Source of the DNA: Hyperoodon ampullatus
Lineage: Eukaryota > Chordata > Mammalia > Artiodactyla > Ziphiidae
Reading direction: 5' to 3'
Assembly (NCBI GenBank): GCA_949752795.1
Contig: OX457061.1
Coordinates: forward strand, 126,819,530-126,883,529
Length of the DNA stretch: 64,000 nt
Shown: positions 22,975 through 35,266 of the stretch, one piece after another
Numbering within the stretch: position 1 is the first letter of the stretch
Layout: every line of letters starts with the position of its first letter
The notes under the pieces: model-generated
Databases searched by the model: none
Seen by the model: the letters and a program-made list of their open reading frames with translations, nothing else
Told to the model about the DNA's origin: nothing
Position numbers and translations under genes: made by a program

Positions 22975-25286
22975 TTGAGATGATCATATGATTTCTATCC
23001 TTGTTTTGTAATTTGGTTTATCACATTGATTGCTGTGTGGATATTGAACCATCCTTGCATCCATGGGATAAATTCCACTTGATCGTGGTGTGCAGTCCTT
23101 TTATTGAATTGTATTTGGTTTGCTAGCATTTTGTTGAGGATTTTTTATCTCTGTTCATCAAGGATATTGGTCTGAAATTTTCTTTTCTTGTGGTTTCTTT
23201 GTCTGGTTTTGGTAACTGGATGGTGGTGGCTTTGCGGAATGTGTTCAGGTGTTCCTTCCTCTTCAGTTGTTTTGGAAAAGTTTGAGAATGATAGGTGTTA
23301 ATACATTTTTGGATGTTTTGTAGCATTCACCTGTGAAGCCATCTGGTTCTGAACTTTTGTTTGTTGGGAGTATTTTTATTACCAATTCAATTTCATAACT
23401 GATAATCCATCTGTTCATGTTTTCTACTTCTTCCTGATTCAGTCTTGGGAGATTGTATGTTTCTAGGAATTTATTCTTTTCTTCTAGGTTGTCCATTTTA
23501 TTGGCATATAATTGTTCACAGTAATCACTTGTGATCCTTTGTATTTCTGTGGTATTGCTAACTTCTCCTCTTTTGCTTCTGATTTTTATCAGCTGAAAAA
23601 TCTGTTGATAGTCTTATGGGGGTTCCCTTGTAACAAATTGTCTTTCTCTTGCTGCTTTTAATATTCTCTCCTTTGCTTTAACTTTTGATATTTTACTTAC
23701 AATATGTCTTGGTGTAGATCTCTTTGGATTCTTTTTGTTTGGGACTCTGTGCTTCCTGGACTTGGATGTCTGTTTCTTTCATTAGGCTGGCGAAATTTTC
23801 AGTTGTTACTTCTTCAAATAGGTTTTCTGTCCCTTTCTCTCTTCTCCTTCTGAAAGCCCTATAAGGTGAATGTTAGTAAGCTTGATGTTGTCCCAGAAGT
23901 CCCTTAAACTATCCTTATTTTTTAAGATTCTTTTTTCTGTTCTGATTAGGTGATTTCACTACCGTATCTTCCAGATTGCTGATATATTCTTCTGCATCCT
24001 CTAATCTACTGTTGATTCCTTCTAGTGTACTTTTCATTTCAGTAACTGTATTCTTCAGTTCCTTGTTTTCTCTTTTATATTTTCTATCTCTTTGTTTAAT
24101 TTCTTACTGATTTTATTTATTTTTCTCCCAAGTTCAGTGAGTAATTTTTGTGACTATTAGTTTGAACTCTTCATATGGTAAATTGCTTATATCCATTTCA
24201 TTTAGTAATTTTCCTGGGGTTTTGTCTTGTTCTCTCATTTGGAAGGTATTCCTGTCTCCTCATTTTGCATAACTCTCTGTGTTAGTTTCAGTGATTAGGC
24301 ATATCAGCTACATCTCTCACTCCTGAGAGAGTTGCCTTGTATAGAAGGTGTCCTATGGGGTCCTTTGGCTCAATGCCTCCTGGTCCCCAGAGCCAGGTGC
24401 TCCTGAGGTACCTTCTTTGTGGGCTGTGTGTGCTCTCCCATTGTGGTTGTGGATGCACCAGTGGGCAGGGCTGGCCCCTAGCTCATCTGGCTGATTGTCC
24501 CGACCATGACTGCTGTGGGTGTGCGGGGCCAGCCGTCTCTAGTAGGATCTGCTTTGGGGGGCATTGGTGCTGGCCAGGGCTGCCTGTCAGTTGAGTGGGG
24601 TAGGAGCTGCTTTGGAGAGGTGGGTTGGGTGGGGCGGGTCCTCAGGGGAACACCAGGGCAGGGCGCATGGTGTTAGGTAGGTTGATTGAGAGTGATAGAA
24701 ACGACCCCACCAGCACCGGGCCTGCTAGTTGGAAGGAGAGTAAAAAAAAAAAAAGAAAAAAGGTCTCCAACCAGTACTTCTGTCCTTGGAGAAAGTTTCC
24801 CCAGGTCCTTGACTGCCTGGCATCCACCCTAATGTTAGTCAATGAATCTCCTTCAAGAGTGGAGTCTCAGTTCCCCACAGCCCCCCAGCCTTCCCGGATA
24901 GAAGCCCTACTGATTTTCCAAGCCAGACGCTATGGGGGCTTGTCCTCCTGGAGCTGGTCAGACCCATCGCTCCTCAGGGGAACATTGCGGTTGTGATACC
25001 TTCCTGCTTGTGGGTCACTTACGTGGGGCTGTGGGTTCTGACTGGACTGCATCTCTGCCCCTCCAACCCGTCTCCGTGTGGCCCTTCTTCATATCCTTAG
25101 TCCTAGAAAACCCATCCTGCTTGTTCTCAGGTCGTCCTCAGAGAGTTGTTCTATGGGTACTTGTGGTTTTGGTGTGTCCGTTGGGGGAGTGGGGCTCAGG
25201 GTCTTCCAACTCTGCTATCCTGATCTGGACTCTAGTCTCTAATAAGTTATTTTTTAATTCTATAAACAACTTTGAAAAGTAGTTAT

Positions 25287-25620
25287 TCTTTTTTTTAAAA
25301 TTTATTTTATTTAGTTATTTTTGGCTGCATTGGGTCTTTGCTGCTGTGCACGGGCTTTCTCTAGTTGCAGCGAGTGGGGGCTACTCTTTGTTGTGGTGTG
25401 TGAGCTTCTCATTATGGTGGCTTCTCTTGTTGTGGAGCACGGGCTCTAGGCGTGCAGGCTCAGTAGTTGTGGCTTGAGGGCTCTAGAGCACAGGCTCAGT
25501 AGTTGTGGTGCACAGGCTTAGTTGCTCCGCGGCATGTGGGATCTTCCCAGAGCAGGGATGGAACCTGTGACCCTTGCATTGGCAGGCAGATTCTCAACCA
25601 CTGCACCACCAGGGAAGCCC
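25287..25620 (-). repeat. CHR-1-type SINE, antisense
   Basis: Long tRNA-Glu-derived SINE (ttttggctgcattgggtctt; ccaccagggaagccc) with repeated 'gggctc..gtagttgtgg' units. Target duplication tgaaaagtagttat (25273-25286; 25621-25634). Confidence 0.9.
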
Positions 25621-25639
25621 TGAAAAGTAGTTATGCTTA

Positions 25640-25740
25640 TCAGCTTTGTTTTAAAAATGAAAAAACTGAGGCTCAGAAGAACTCACAAGCCGTGGTGTGA
25701 ACCTAGATCTGTCTGGCTCCAAATCTCTTTTTCCTTTGAT
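25640..25740 (-). repeat. MIR fragment, antisense
   Basis: aaaaactgaggctcagaaga, then cctagatctgtctggctcca, the usual antisense MIR core order. The CHR-1 SINE was inserted next to it. Confidence 0.55.
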
Positions 25741-25859
25741 TATAAAACACTGACTCACATACAGGGTATTATTTTGTTATTTAATTCTTGCAAAGAGAAA
25801 GACATTATTCCAATTTTGGGGCTGAAGAAGCAGGTTAGAGACATTTGAGGTCTTTACAG

Positions 25860-26255
25860 AGTTAGGAAATTGCCAATAAAAGATGTGAACTTATTTTGGA
25901 AGGGTTTTATAAACTATGTTTTATTTCTTTATACCTTGGTGGATAAGGTTTGCTATTATTTTATTTAGGATTTTGTTTAGGATTTTTCTTTCAGATATTT
26001 TGTTTAGGATTTTTATTTCTATATAAATTAATGACACAGACCTGAAAATTTCCTTTCCTATGTTTGATTTTTTTTTATTGAAAAGTTTATTTTAGACTCA
26101 AAATAAATTGGGGAGCATTCTTTCTTTTTTATTTATCTTCTACTTATGAACTGTTTGATGGGGTTGGAATAATATGTTCCTTGAATGATGCTTTTTATGT
26201 TTTTAATTGGAGAAGAGGATTGGGGTAAGTTTTAAATGTTTGTTTATCGGTCTAT
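25860..26255 (-). repeat. LINE-1 debris, antisense
   Basis: AT-rich minus-strand ORF2-like sequence (aaggtttgctattattttat; tttggaagggttttataaac). Interrupted by SINEs at 26267 and 26941. Boundaries uncertain. Confidence 0.45.
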
Positions 26256-26266
26256 TAAAGTTTTCT

Positions 26267-26622
26267 TTTTTAAAATAAATTTATTTATTTTATTTTATTT
26301 TGGCTGCATTGGGTCTTTGTTGCTCTGCGTGGGCTTTCTCTAGTTGTGGCGAGTCGGGGCTACTCTTCATTGTGGTACGTGGGCTTCTCATTGCAGTGGC
26401 TTCTCTTGTTGTGGAGCATGAGCTGTAGGTGCGCGGGCTTCAGTAGTTGTGGCACGTGGGCTCAGTAGTTGTGGTGCGCAGGCTCTAGAGCGCAGGCTCA
26501 GTAGTTGTGGCTCACGGGCTTTGTTGCTCCATGGCATGTGGGATCTTACTGGACCAGGGCTCAAACCCTTGTCCCCTGCATTGGCAGGTGGATTCTTAAC
26601 CACTGCACCATCAGGGAGGCCC
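26267..26622 (-). repeat. CHR-1-type SINE, antisense
   Basis: Same family and layout as the copy at 25287. Target duplication taaagttttct (26256-26266; 26623-26633). Confidence 0.9.
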
Positions 26623-26940
26623 TAAAGTTTTCTATTTCTTATTTAGCTTGGCATATCATACGAAAATTTCCATTTTATCTAAATATTCAAATTTCTTATG
26701 ATATACCTGTTGATAGTACTTTTTCTAATTTGTAAAATTGCTGCCATTTTTGTAGTTCTGATCCCCCTTTTATTCCTAAAATTACTTATTTTTGTTATCT
26801 CTTTTTTTTTTCCTGAGAAATGATGACAAACTTTGTTGATTTTATTATTTTCAAATAATTAGCTTTGGCTTTATCAACGCTTTCTTCTTTTTTACATGTC
26901 ACTAAAATGTTAATCTTGATAATTTCTTTCTATCACTTTC

Positions 26941-27140
26941 TTTTTTTTGTGGTACGCGGGCCTCTCACTGTTGTGGCCTCTCCCGTTGCGGAGCACAGGC
27001 TCCGGACGTGCAGGCTCAGTGGCCATGGCTCACAGGCCTAGCTGCTCCGCGGCATGTGGGATCTTCCCGGAGTGGGGCATGAACCCGTGTCCCTTGGATC
27101 GGCAGGCGGACTCTCAACCACGGCGCCACCAGGGAAGCCC
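26941..27140 (-). repeat. CHR-2-type SINE, antisense
   Basis: Complete body read in reverse (gtggtacgcgggcctctcac to ccagggaagccc) with a short T run. No clear target duplication. Confidence 0.93.
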
Positions 27141-27149
27141 AATGCTAAA

Positions 27150-28738
27150 CATTTTGAGCTTAATTTTATTTTATGAAAGAGATGTATATAGTCTTTGGGA
27201 AAATCTCTATTCAAGTCCTTTGCCCATAACTCTACAAGTCCTTGCCCTCCATAACTCTACGATTATGTTGTTTATCTTTTGTTGTTGAGTTGTTGAAATT
27301 CTTTAGATATTCCAATACTAGACTCTTGTCAGATATATGATTTGCAAATATTTTCTCCTACTCTGTAAGTTATCTTTTATTTTCTTGATAATGTCCTTTG
27401 ATGCACAAAATTTTTAATTTTGAGGAAATGCAACCTACCTAATTCTTCTTTTGTTACTCATCCTTTTGGTGTCATATCCAAGAATTCATTCCCAAATCCA
27501 AGGTCATGAAGATTTCTCCCTATGTTTTCTTCTAAGAGCTCTTATATTTAGATTGTTGATCCATTTTGAATAGATTTTTGTGTATGGTATGAGATAAGTT
27601 TACAACTTCATTCATCTGCATGTGGATTTACAGTTGCCCCAGAACCATTTGTTGAATTCTTTCTCCACTGAATGGGTTGGTAACTCGTCAAACCTCAGCT
27701 GACAGATATGTGGGTTTATTTTTGAATTCTCAGTTCTATTTTGTTAGTCTATCTGTCTGTGTTCATGCCAGTACCACCCTGTTTTGATAACTATAGCCTG
27801 TGAAATGTGTGGGTCTTCCAACTCTCTTTGTGTTCAGTACTATTTTGGCTATTCAAGGTCCTTTGTAATTCCATATGAATTTGAGGAATGTCTTTTCCAC
27901 TTCTGCCAAAAAGGCAAAAAAGGCTGTAGGAATTTGGATAAGGATTGCAATGATCTGTAGATTACTTTGAGTACTATTGACATCTTAACAATATTAAGTC
28001 TTTCAATCCATAAACACAGGATATCTTTCCGTTTTTAGGTCGTCCTTAATTTCTTTCTGCAATGTTGTAGCTTTCAGTGTACAAGTCTTTGACCTCCTTT
28101 GTTAAATTTATTCCTAGGTATTTTATTCTTATGCATGCTATTGCAGTTGGAACTTTTTCCTTAATATTATTTTCAGAAAGTACCTCACTTTCATGTAGAA
28201 ACACAAATGGTTTTTGAGTATTGATATTGTACTCTATGACTTTGCCACATTTGTTTATTAGCTCTGATAGTTATTTTGTGGATTCTTCAGCATTTTCTAC
28301 ATATGGGATCATGCCATCTGTGAAAAAAGGAATTTTACTTGTTCCTTTCCAATTTGAATGCCTTCTTTTTCTTCCTCTTACCTAAGGGCTCTGCCTAGTA
28401 CTTCCAGTAAAATGTTGATTAGCAATGGTGAAAGCAGACATCCTCGTTTTGTTCCTGATCTTAGGGAGGATATTTCAGTCTTCTATCATTGAATCTGACC
28501 TTAGCTGTGAGCTTTTCATAAATGTTCTTTATCATGATGAGAGAGTTCTGTTATATTCTTAGTTTGCTGAGTATTTTTATGAAAGGGCTTTTTTTCAAAT
28601 GCTTATTCTGCACTAACTGAGGTGATCTGGTGGCTTTTTCTTTTATTCTATTAATGTGGTGTGTTACATTGATTAGTTTTCTCATGTTGAATCATCCATG
28701 CATTCCTGGGGTAAATCTCACTGAGTCATAGTGTGTAA

Positions 28739-28783
<45 letters not shown>

Positions 28784-30185
28784 TGGTACGCGGGCCTCTC
28801 ACTGTTGTGGCCTCTCCCGTTGCGGAGCACAGGCTCCGGACGCACAGGCTCAGCAGCCATGGCTCACGGGCCCAGCCGCTCCGCGGCATATGGGATCCTC
28901 CCAGACCGGGGCACGAACCCGTATCCCCTGCATCGGCAGGCGGACCCTCAACCACTGCGCCACCAGGGAGGCCCTAATCTTTTAAATATACTTTTGGACT
29001 CAGTTTGTTGGTACTTTGCTGAGGATTTTTGCATCTGTGTTCATAAGAGAAGTTGGTCTTTTCCTGTGATGTCTTAGTCTGGTTTTGGTAGTAGGGTAAA
29101 ATGGGCCTCATAGAATGAGTTAGGAAGCATTTCTTCCTCTTCTGTTTTTCTGCAACAGTTTGAAAAACATTGGTGTTAATTCTTCTTTAAGTGTTTGGTA
29201 GAATTCACTACCAGCTGATCTGGACTTTCGTTTGTTAGGAGGGTTTTGATAACTGACTCAGTTTATTTAATTACTATAGGCTTTATTAGATTTTCTATTT
29301 TTTTGAATCAGTATTGGTAATATGTATATTTCTAGAAATTTATCCATTTAACCTAGATTATCTAATTTTTTGTTGTAATGTTATTTGTTTATAATAACCT
29401 CATATAATCCTTTTTATTTCTGTAGCATCTTTCCCTATGTTTATTTCTGATTTTATTTGCATCTTCTTTCTTCTTTGTCAATCTAGCTAAAGATTCTGTC
29501 AATTTTGTTGATCCTTTCTGAGATCCAACTTTTGTTTCACTGATTCTATTTTTCTATTATTTATTTCGTTTTCCACCACACCAATCTTTATTATTTCCTT
29601 CCTTCTGCTAGCTTAGGTTTTAGATCACACTTCTTTCTCTAGTTCCTTAAGTGTAAAATTAGGTTGCTGATGTGAGATCTTCCATCTTTTTTAATTTGGG
29701 CATTAACTGGTATAAATTTCCTTCTGAGCAGCTTCATGTATCCCATAAGTTTTGGTATGCTTTGCTTTTGCTGTCATTTGTCTTTGTTTTCTAATTTACA
29801 TGTGATTTGTTCTTTGACTCATTGTCTGTGTGCTGTTTAATTTCCATAGAGTTGTCAATTTTCCTATTTTACTTCTGTTAATGATTTCTAGCTTCATTCC
29901 ACTGCGCTCTGAAATGTGTCTGAAAAGACTTTGTGTGACTTCTGTAATTTTAAATGTATTGAAACTTGTTTTGTAGCCTAACTTATGGTCTCTTCTGGAG
30001 AACGTTTGATACGCTTATGAGGAGTGTAATCTTCTGCTGTTGCTAGGTGTGGTCTTTGAAATATGTCTATTATGTTTAGTTGGTTTAGGGTGTTAAGTCA
30101 TTTCTTTCCTTACTGATTTTGTGTCTAGATGTTCTATCCATTATTGAAAGTGGGGTATTGAAGTCTTCAACTACTATTTTAGCCT
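27150..30185 (-). repeat. LINE-1 ORF2 part, antisense
   Basis: Long minus-strand ORF2 sequence (attttctcctactctgtaag; agatttctccctatgttttc; acttccagtaaaatgttga). Interrupted by a CHR-2 SINE at 28741. Heavily mutated. Confidence 0.85.
28741..28974 (-). repeat. CHR-2-type SINE with 42-T run, antisense
   Basis: T run 28741-28782 (poly-A tail in reverse), then a complete body ending ccaccagggaggccc. Target duplication taatctttt (28736-28744; 28975-28983). Shares subfamily-like differences with the copy at 40946. Confidence 0.95.
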
Positions 30186-30189
30186 CCAT

Positions 30190-32330
30190 ATGTTTGTGTT
30201 TTTTACATTTTTTTCCCTGTAATTCATTTCTAATCTCATAGCGCTGTGGTCAGAAAAGATGCTTGATATGATTTCAATTTTCTTAAATTTACTGTGGCTT
30301 GATTTGTGACCCAATATGTGATCTATCCTGGAGAATGTTCTGTGCGCACTTAATCTGCTGTTTTTGGATAGAATGTCCTATAAATGTCAATGAAATCTAT
30401 CTGGTCTATTGTGTCATTTAAAGCTTGTGTTTCCTTATTTATTTTCAGTTTGGGTGATCTGTCCATTGGTGTAAGTGAGGTGTTAAAGTCCGCCACTATT
30501 ATTGTGTTACTGTTGATTTCCTCTTTTTTTTTTTTTTTTTGCGGTACACGGGCCTCTCACTGTTGTGGACCCTCCCGTTGCAGACCACAGGCTCCGGACG
30601 CACAGGCTCAGTGGCCATGGCTCACGGGCCCAGCCGCTCCGTGGCATGTGGGATCTTCCCAGACCGGGGCACAAACCCGTGTCCCCTGCATCAGCAGGCA
30701 AAATCTCAACCACTGCGCCACCAGGGAAGCCCTGATTTCCTTTTATAGCTGTTAGCAGTTGCCTTATGTATTGTGGTGCTCCTATGTTGGGTGCCTATAT
30801 ATTTATAATTGTCATATCTTCTTCTTGGATTGATCCCTTGATCATTATATAGTGTCCTTCCTTGTCTCTTGTAACATTCTTTATTTTAAAGTCTATTTTA
30901 TCTGATATGAGTATTGCTACTCCAGCTTTCTTTTGATTTCCAATTGCATGGAATATCTTTTTCCATCCCCTCACTTTCAGTCTGTATGTGTCCCTGGGTC
31001 TGAAGTGGGTCTATTGTAGACAGCATATAGATGGGTCTTGTTTCTGTATCCATTCAGCGAGCCTGTGTCTTTTGGTTGGAGCATTTAATCCATTCACGTG
31101 TAAGGTAATTATCGATATGTATGTTCCTATGACCATTTTCTGCATTGTTTTGGGTTGTTTTTGTAGGTCCTTTTCTTCTCTTGTGTTTCCCACTTAGAGA
31201 AGTTCCTTTAGCATTTGTGGTAGAGCTGGTTTGGTGGTGTTGAATTCTCTTAGCTTTTGCTTATCTGTAAAGCTTTTGATTTTTCCATCGAATCTGAATG
31301 AGATCCTTGTCAGGTAGAGTAATGTTGGTTGTAGGTTCTTCTCTTTCATCACTTTAAGTATGTCATTCCACTCCCTTCTGGCTTGTAGAGTTTCTGCTGA
31401 GAAATCAGCTGTTAACCTTATGGGAGTTCCCTTGTATGTTATTTGTCATTTTTCCCTAGCTGCTTTCAATAATTTTTCTTTGTCTTTAAGTTTTGCCAAT
31501 TTGATTACTATGTGTTTCGGCATGTTTTTCCTTGGGTTTATCCTGTATAGGACTTGCTGCACTTCCTGGACTTGGGTGGATATTTCCTTTCCCATGTTAG
31601 GGAAGTTTTTGACTATAATCTCTTCAAATATTTTCTCGGGTCCTTTCTCTCTCTCTTCTTCTTTGGGACCCCTATAATGTGAATGTTTTTGCATTTAATG
31701 TTGTCCCAGAGGTCTCTTAGGCTGTCTTCATTTCTTTTCATTCTTTTTTCTTTCTTCTGTTCTGCAGCAGTGAATTCCACCATCCTGTCTTCCAGGTCAC
31801 TTATCCGTTCTTCTGCCTCAGTTATTCTGCTATTGGTTCCTTCTAGTATAGTTTTCATCTCAGTTATTGTATTGTTCATCTTTGTTTGTTTGTTCTTTAA
31901 TTCTTCTAGGTCTTTGTTAAACATTTCTGGCATCTTCTCAATCTTTGCCTCCATTCTTTTTCCAAGGTCCTGGATCATCTTCACTATCATTATTCTGAAT
32001 TCTTTTTCAGGAAGGTTGCCTATCTCCACTTCATTTAGTTGTTTTTCTGTGGTTTTATCTTGTTCCTTCATCTGGTACATAGCCCTCTGCCTTTTCATCT
32101 TGTCTATCTTTCTGTGAATGTGGTTTTTGTTCCACAGGCTGCAGGATTGTAGTTCTTCTTGCTTCTGCTGTCTGCCCTCTGGTGGATGAGGCTATCTAAG
32201 AGGCTTGAGCGAATTTCCTGATATCTTAGATTAATTTTTAAACGTATTTTCTGCCAAACTGTAGATGGCTACTGATGACCCAGTTTCAGTATCAAATAGC
32301 TGCCATTTAGACTCTAGTTATTTTTGGAAA
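30190..32330 (-). repeat. LINE-1, antisense, ORF2 start, ORF1 and part of 5' UTR
   Basis: Minus-strand frames give the ORF2 endonuclease start (NGLNAPTKRHRLAEWIQKQD near 31,050-31,130) and a good ORF1p. 31613-32098 encodes a 161-residue coiled-coil segment (SRITEAEERISDLEDRMVEF), continued after a frameshift at 31446-31694 (NMPKHIVIKLAKLKDKEKLL). Younger-looking than neighbouring L1 but broken by frameshifts and a CHR-2 SINE. Confidence 0.9.
30524..30732 (-). repeat. CHR-2-type SINE, antisense
   Basis: Nested in the antisense L1. Target duplication approximately tgatttcctttt on the right and tgatttcctctttt on the left. Confidence 0.93.
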
Positions 32331-33417
32331 ATCACTCTCTTCAGAATGCAGCAATTCAGTGAGCACTGAGTTTTCCATGTGCCAAGCATACCTCCTATAT
32401 ACCAGCCACTCCTCTAAGGACTAGTCTAGAGGCACAGAGGTGAAAAGAACCTTTGCTGTCAGGGAGCTGGAATTCCAGTGAGGGAGACAATACATGAGGT
32501 GAAATTTTCTCAGACAGGTGAATGATGAGCAGGCATCTTCTGTGTGACTGCTGGAGCCACTGGACTTGTCTAGTAGGATTCCCTGCTAGTGTTGGAGGGT
32601 CTCCTGCAGAGGCAGGGGGTGGCTGTGGCTCACTGTGGGGACAAGGACAGTGGCAGCAGAGGTTCTGGGAAGTACTCCTTGGCGTGAACACTCCCAGAGT
32701 CCCCTTCAACTACTATTTTAGAACTGTCACTTTCTCTTTTCGATTCTCAGTGTTTTGCCTCATGTATTTGGGGGATCTGTTATTTGGGGTCTATATATTT
32801 ATTGTATCTTCTAGATAAGTGTTATATCTTCTACATGAATCAACCCTTTTATCCACGTATAATGTCTTTTTTGTCTCTTGTAACAGTTTGTACTTAAAGT
32901 CTATTTTTTTCTGATATTAGTACAGCCACCCCAGCTCTCTTCTATTTACTATTTGCATGGAGTATCTTTCTCTGCTCTTTCACTTTTCAACATCTTTGTA
33001 TCCAAAATTCGTCTGTTATAGACAGTAAAGTGTTGGATTATGTATTTTTTAATTCATTCTGCCAATCTTTTGATTGGAGGATTTAATCCACTTACATTTA
33101 AAGTAATTACTGATAAGGAAGGACTTACTTTTGCCATTTTGATATTTTTAAAAATAAGTCTTATGCTCTTTTTTGTTTCTCAGAGATAGTTTCTGGCAAT
33201 TTTATCTGTCAATGGGTATACTTTCTAGTTTCTCTTATGCGTCATAAATTTTTTTTGAGCACTATACATTTTGAATACAACAACGTGGTAATTCTGGAAT
33301 TGTCTCCTTTCTCAGGGTTTATGTTTCTAGGGATCCGCTGTCGCGTTGTTTGGTTTAGTGACTTTTCTAAACTAATTTTATAAAATTCTGTGTATATTTT
33401 TCACCATGTATGGCCTC
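32331..33417 (-). repeat. LINE-1 5' UTR piece and further L1 debris, antisense
   Basis: 32,540-32,710 resembles the antisense L1 5' UTR seen at 24,3xx (ttggagggtctcctgcagag). 32,720-33,400 is again ORF2-like (cttgtaacagtttgtactta; ttaatccacttacatttaaa). 32,345-32,510 may be a mammal-wide old repeat. Boundaries approximate. Confidence 0.6.
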
Positions 33418-33432
33418 TGAAGTCCTTGTTTC

Positions 33433-33638
33433 TTTATTTTTTTAATTAAAATTTTTTTTTGTTTATTTATTTTGGCTGTACTGGGTCTTAGTTGTGGCAT
33501 GCAGACTTCTTAGTCATGGCATGCGGACTTCTTAGTTGTGGCATGCATGTGGGATCTAGTTCCCCGACCAGGGATCAAACCCTGGCCCCCTTCATTAGGA
33601 GCACGGAGTCTTACCCACTGGACCACCAGGGAAGTCCC
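33433..33638 (-). repeat. CHR-1/Bov-tA-like SINE, antisense
   Basis: tttattttggctgtactggg to gaccaccagggaagtccc. 15-bp target duplication tgaagtccttgtttc (33418-33432; 33639-33653). Confidence 0.88.
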
Positions 33639-33699
33639 TGAAGTCCTTGTTTCCTTAGATTGTATTCAGCTAGTGTTTGGACAGAGATTTTTTTGAACA

Positions 33700-33835
33700 C
33701 AAGGGGGAGTGGGAGAGACAGAGAGAGGTAGAAGAGAAAGAAGAAGAAGGAGGAAGAGCAGGAGAAGGAGAAACGGGAAGAAAATGAGAAGAAGGAGGAG
33801 AAGGAGAAGAAGAAAAGGAAAGAAAAATCTTCCTT
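33700..33835. repeat. Purine-rich (GA/GAA)n tract
   Basis: About 135 bp almost entirely A and G on the plus strand (agaagaagaaggaggaagag and similar), with a few pyrimidine interruptions. Confidence 0.93.
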
Positions 33836-33839
33836 CTGT

Positions 33840-35260
33840 TCTTTGCAGATTGGCTCTGTGCTGGGATCTCCTTCAACACTGAAGCCTTTTATGACTCACC
33901 CTACCCCCACGTCCTGCCTGCACTCATCCTGGAGACCAGCAGTAATGAAGGCTTGGGGTCTTCTCAGGTATTTTCTAAGTATGTGTCCTGCCCTAGGCAT
34001 CTGCATGGCTGTCTGAATTCCCCAACGCATGTGGGTTTGCCTAGATTTTCCTCAGAGCTTTTTGTTACTCAGTTGTTTTGTCTTGTCACCTACAAATTGG
34101 CACTTGCCATCTTCCTCTGCAATGATCAAATCCTGACCCGCTGCGGCTGCTGACCCTCAGCACCCCCTGAGAGGAGTTCAGGGTGGAGAGCAGGAATGAG
34201 GCAGGTGCTCTGGGCTCTGGGGAAAACGGGCAGAACAGGTCTTCAGATTGTTAGATATTTTCAGAAGCCAATTTTGTGAGCCCAATTCTTGCATCTCCTC
34301 GTATCAGAAAAGCACTAAAATCCTTCATGGTGACGTCTGCTCCTCGTGACTGGCAGAAACCTGCAAAAAATATGTGCTTGACTGCATGTACTCCCCCTTC
34401 GCCAAAATCACATGTATACTGACTGCCTCCCTGCCGCCTCTTCAGAGCAGTTTCTCAGAGCTCTCTGAAACACTGTCTCCCAGGCTCTAGTCCTCATTTT
34501 GCCCCAGATAAAGCTTAACTCACAACTCTCACGCTGTGCGTTTTTTTCAGTCGACAGTCTCGACTGTCATCTTTCACCCTCGGCAGCTGCCTCGCTGTCT
34601 CCCTCCCTGACTGAGCTGTGAGCTCAGCCAAACAAAGACAAGCCCCTCACCTCAGTCCTCCCGGCAGCTCCCAGACAGGTTAGGACAGACAGATGAACAA
34701 GGCCGGCTGTGCTCCCTGGGGACTCGGGGACTGGGAAACAAGGCTGATGCTAAGCTGGAAGGAGGGTGGGGAAAGGGTGAACAAAAATGTCTCAGCGCTT
34801 TCCTACTTTTCTAACCTGTTCTTGACTCTGAGTTAAACCTTGGCTTATTTTCCACCCTTCTGGCAGCTTTTGCTTGAGTTTCTGATGTTTCTGTGCAGGG
34901 ATGGGCCCTCCTTCTGCCTGCTCTGCTGTCTTTGGTGACATCACTCACATTTGGCACTGTTTTAACATGTAAAATAACAACTTTGGTCATAGTAATGGGC
35001 TTCTCTATAAGAGCACTAAAAGCCATGCTTTTTTAGCCAAACGATTAGCCTCTTTACTAGTTTGGTCAATTTAGGGCTACATGGAACAGCGTAAGGCTCT
35101 GGCTGCAAAGCACAGGGGTATGTCCTGAGGTATCTCTACGTCTGGCTTTATTTTGTCTCTGGAAGGGCCAGCAATTCAGTGGTACTTTATCTTCTCCTTG
35201 GCTGTAGATTGAGAACCCATCAAAACAAAATGTATTCCTACAACGTTACTCTCTTTTTTT
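33840..35260. other. Non-repetitive sequence upstream of the orphan DDX60 exons
   Basis: No repeat recognised and no homologue of the DDX60 exon at 6904-7055 found by eye. It holds a few short frames without recognisable content. Confidence 0.45.
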
Positions 35261-35266
35261 CTATAG

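Larger units (their letters stand above)
20440..25255 (-). repeat. Long LINE-1, antisense, ORF2 through 5' UTR, with two nested insertions
   Basis: From left to right it is ORF2 C-terminus (20440-), reverse transcriptase (minus-strand frames with [16 protein letters not shown] near 23,340), then ORF1 region (23,640-24,200) and a G+C-richer 5' UTR (24,300-25,250). It is shorter than a full L1 (internal deletions) and has frame breaks. It is split by a Tigger element at 20847-21268 and a retrocopy at 22634-22974. The open frames at 24337-25282 belong to the L1 5' UTR and are not genes. Confidence 0.85.

Noticed and set aside
24300..25250. CpG island or promoter with a coding frame
   Set aside because: G+C-rich, but it continues the antisense L1 directly after its ORF1 region and is the L1 5' UTR. 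The 85- to 123-codon frames have no homology that I recognise.
28960..28974. CTCF-like sites in CHR-2 SINEs (ccaccagggaggccc)
   Set aside because: The SINE end resembles part of the CTCF core but misses the GGC spacing. It recurs in every copy and is not a specific site.
31613..32098. Minus-strand coiled-coil protein of 161 residues as a host gene
   Set aside because: The sequence is L1 ORF1p (SRITEAEERISDLEDRM) with the RNA-binding part in another frame. It is a broken LINE-1.
34553..34568. Palindrome gacagtctcgactgtc
   Set aside because: Arms are only 6 bp; expected by chance in 64 kb and with no associated feature.
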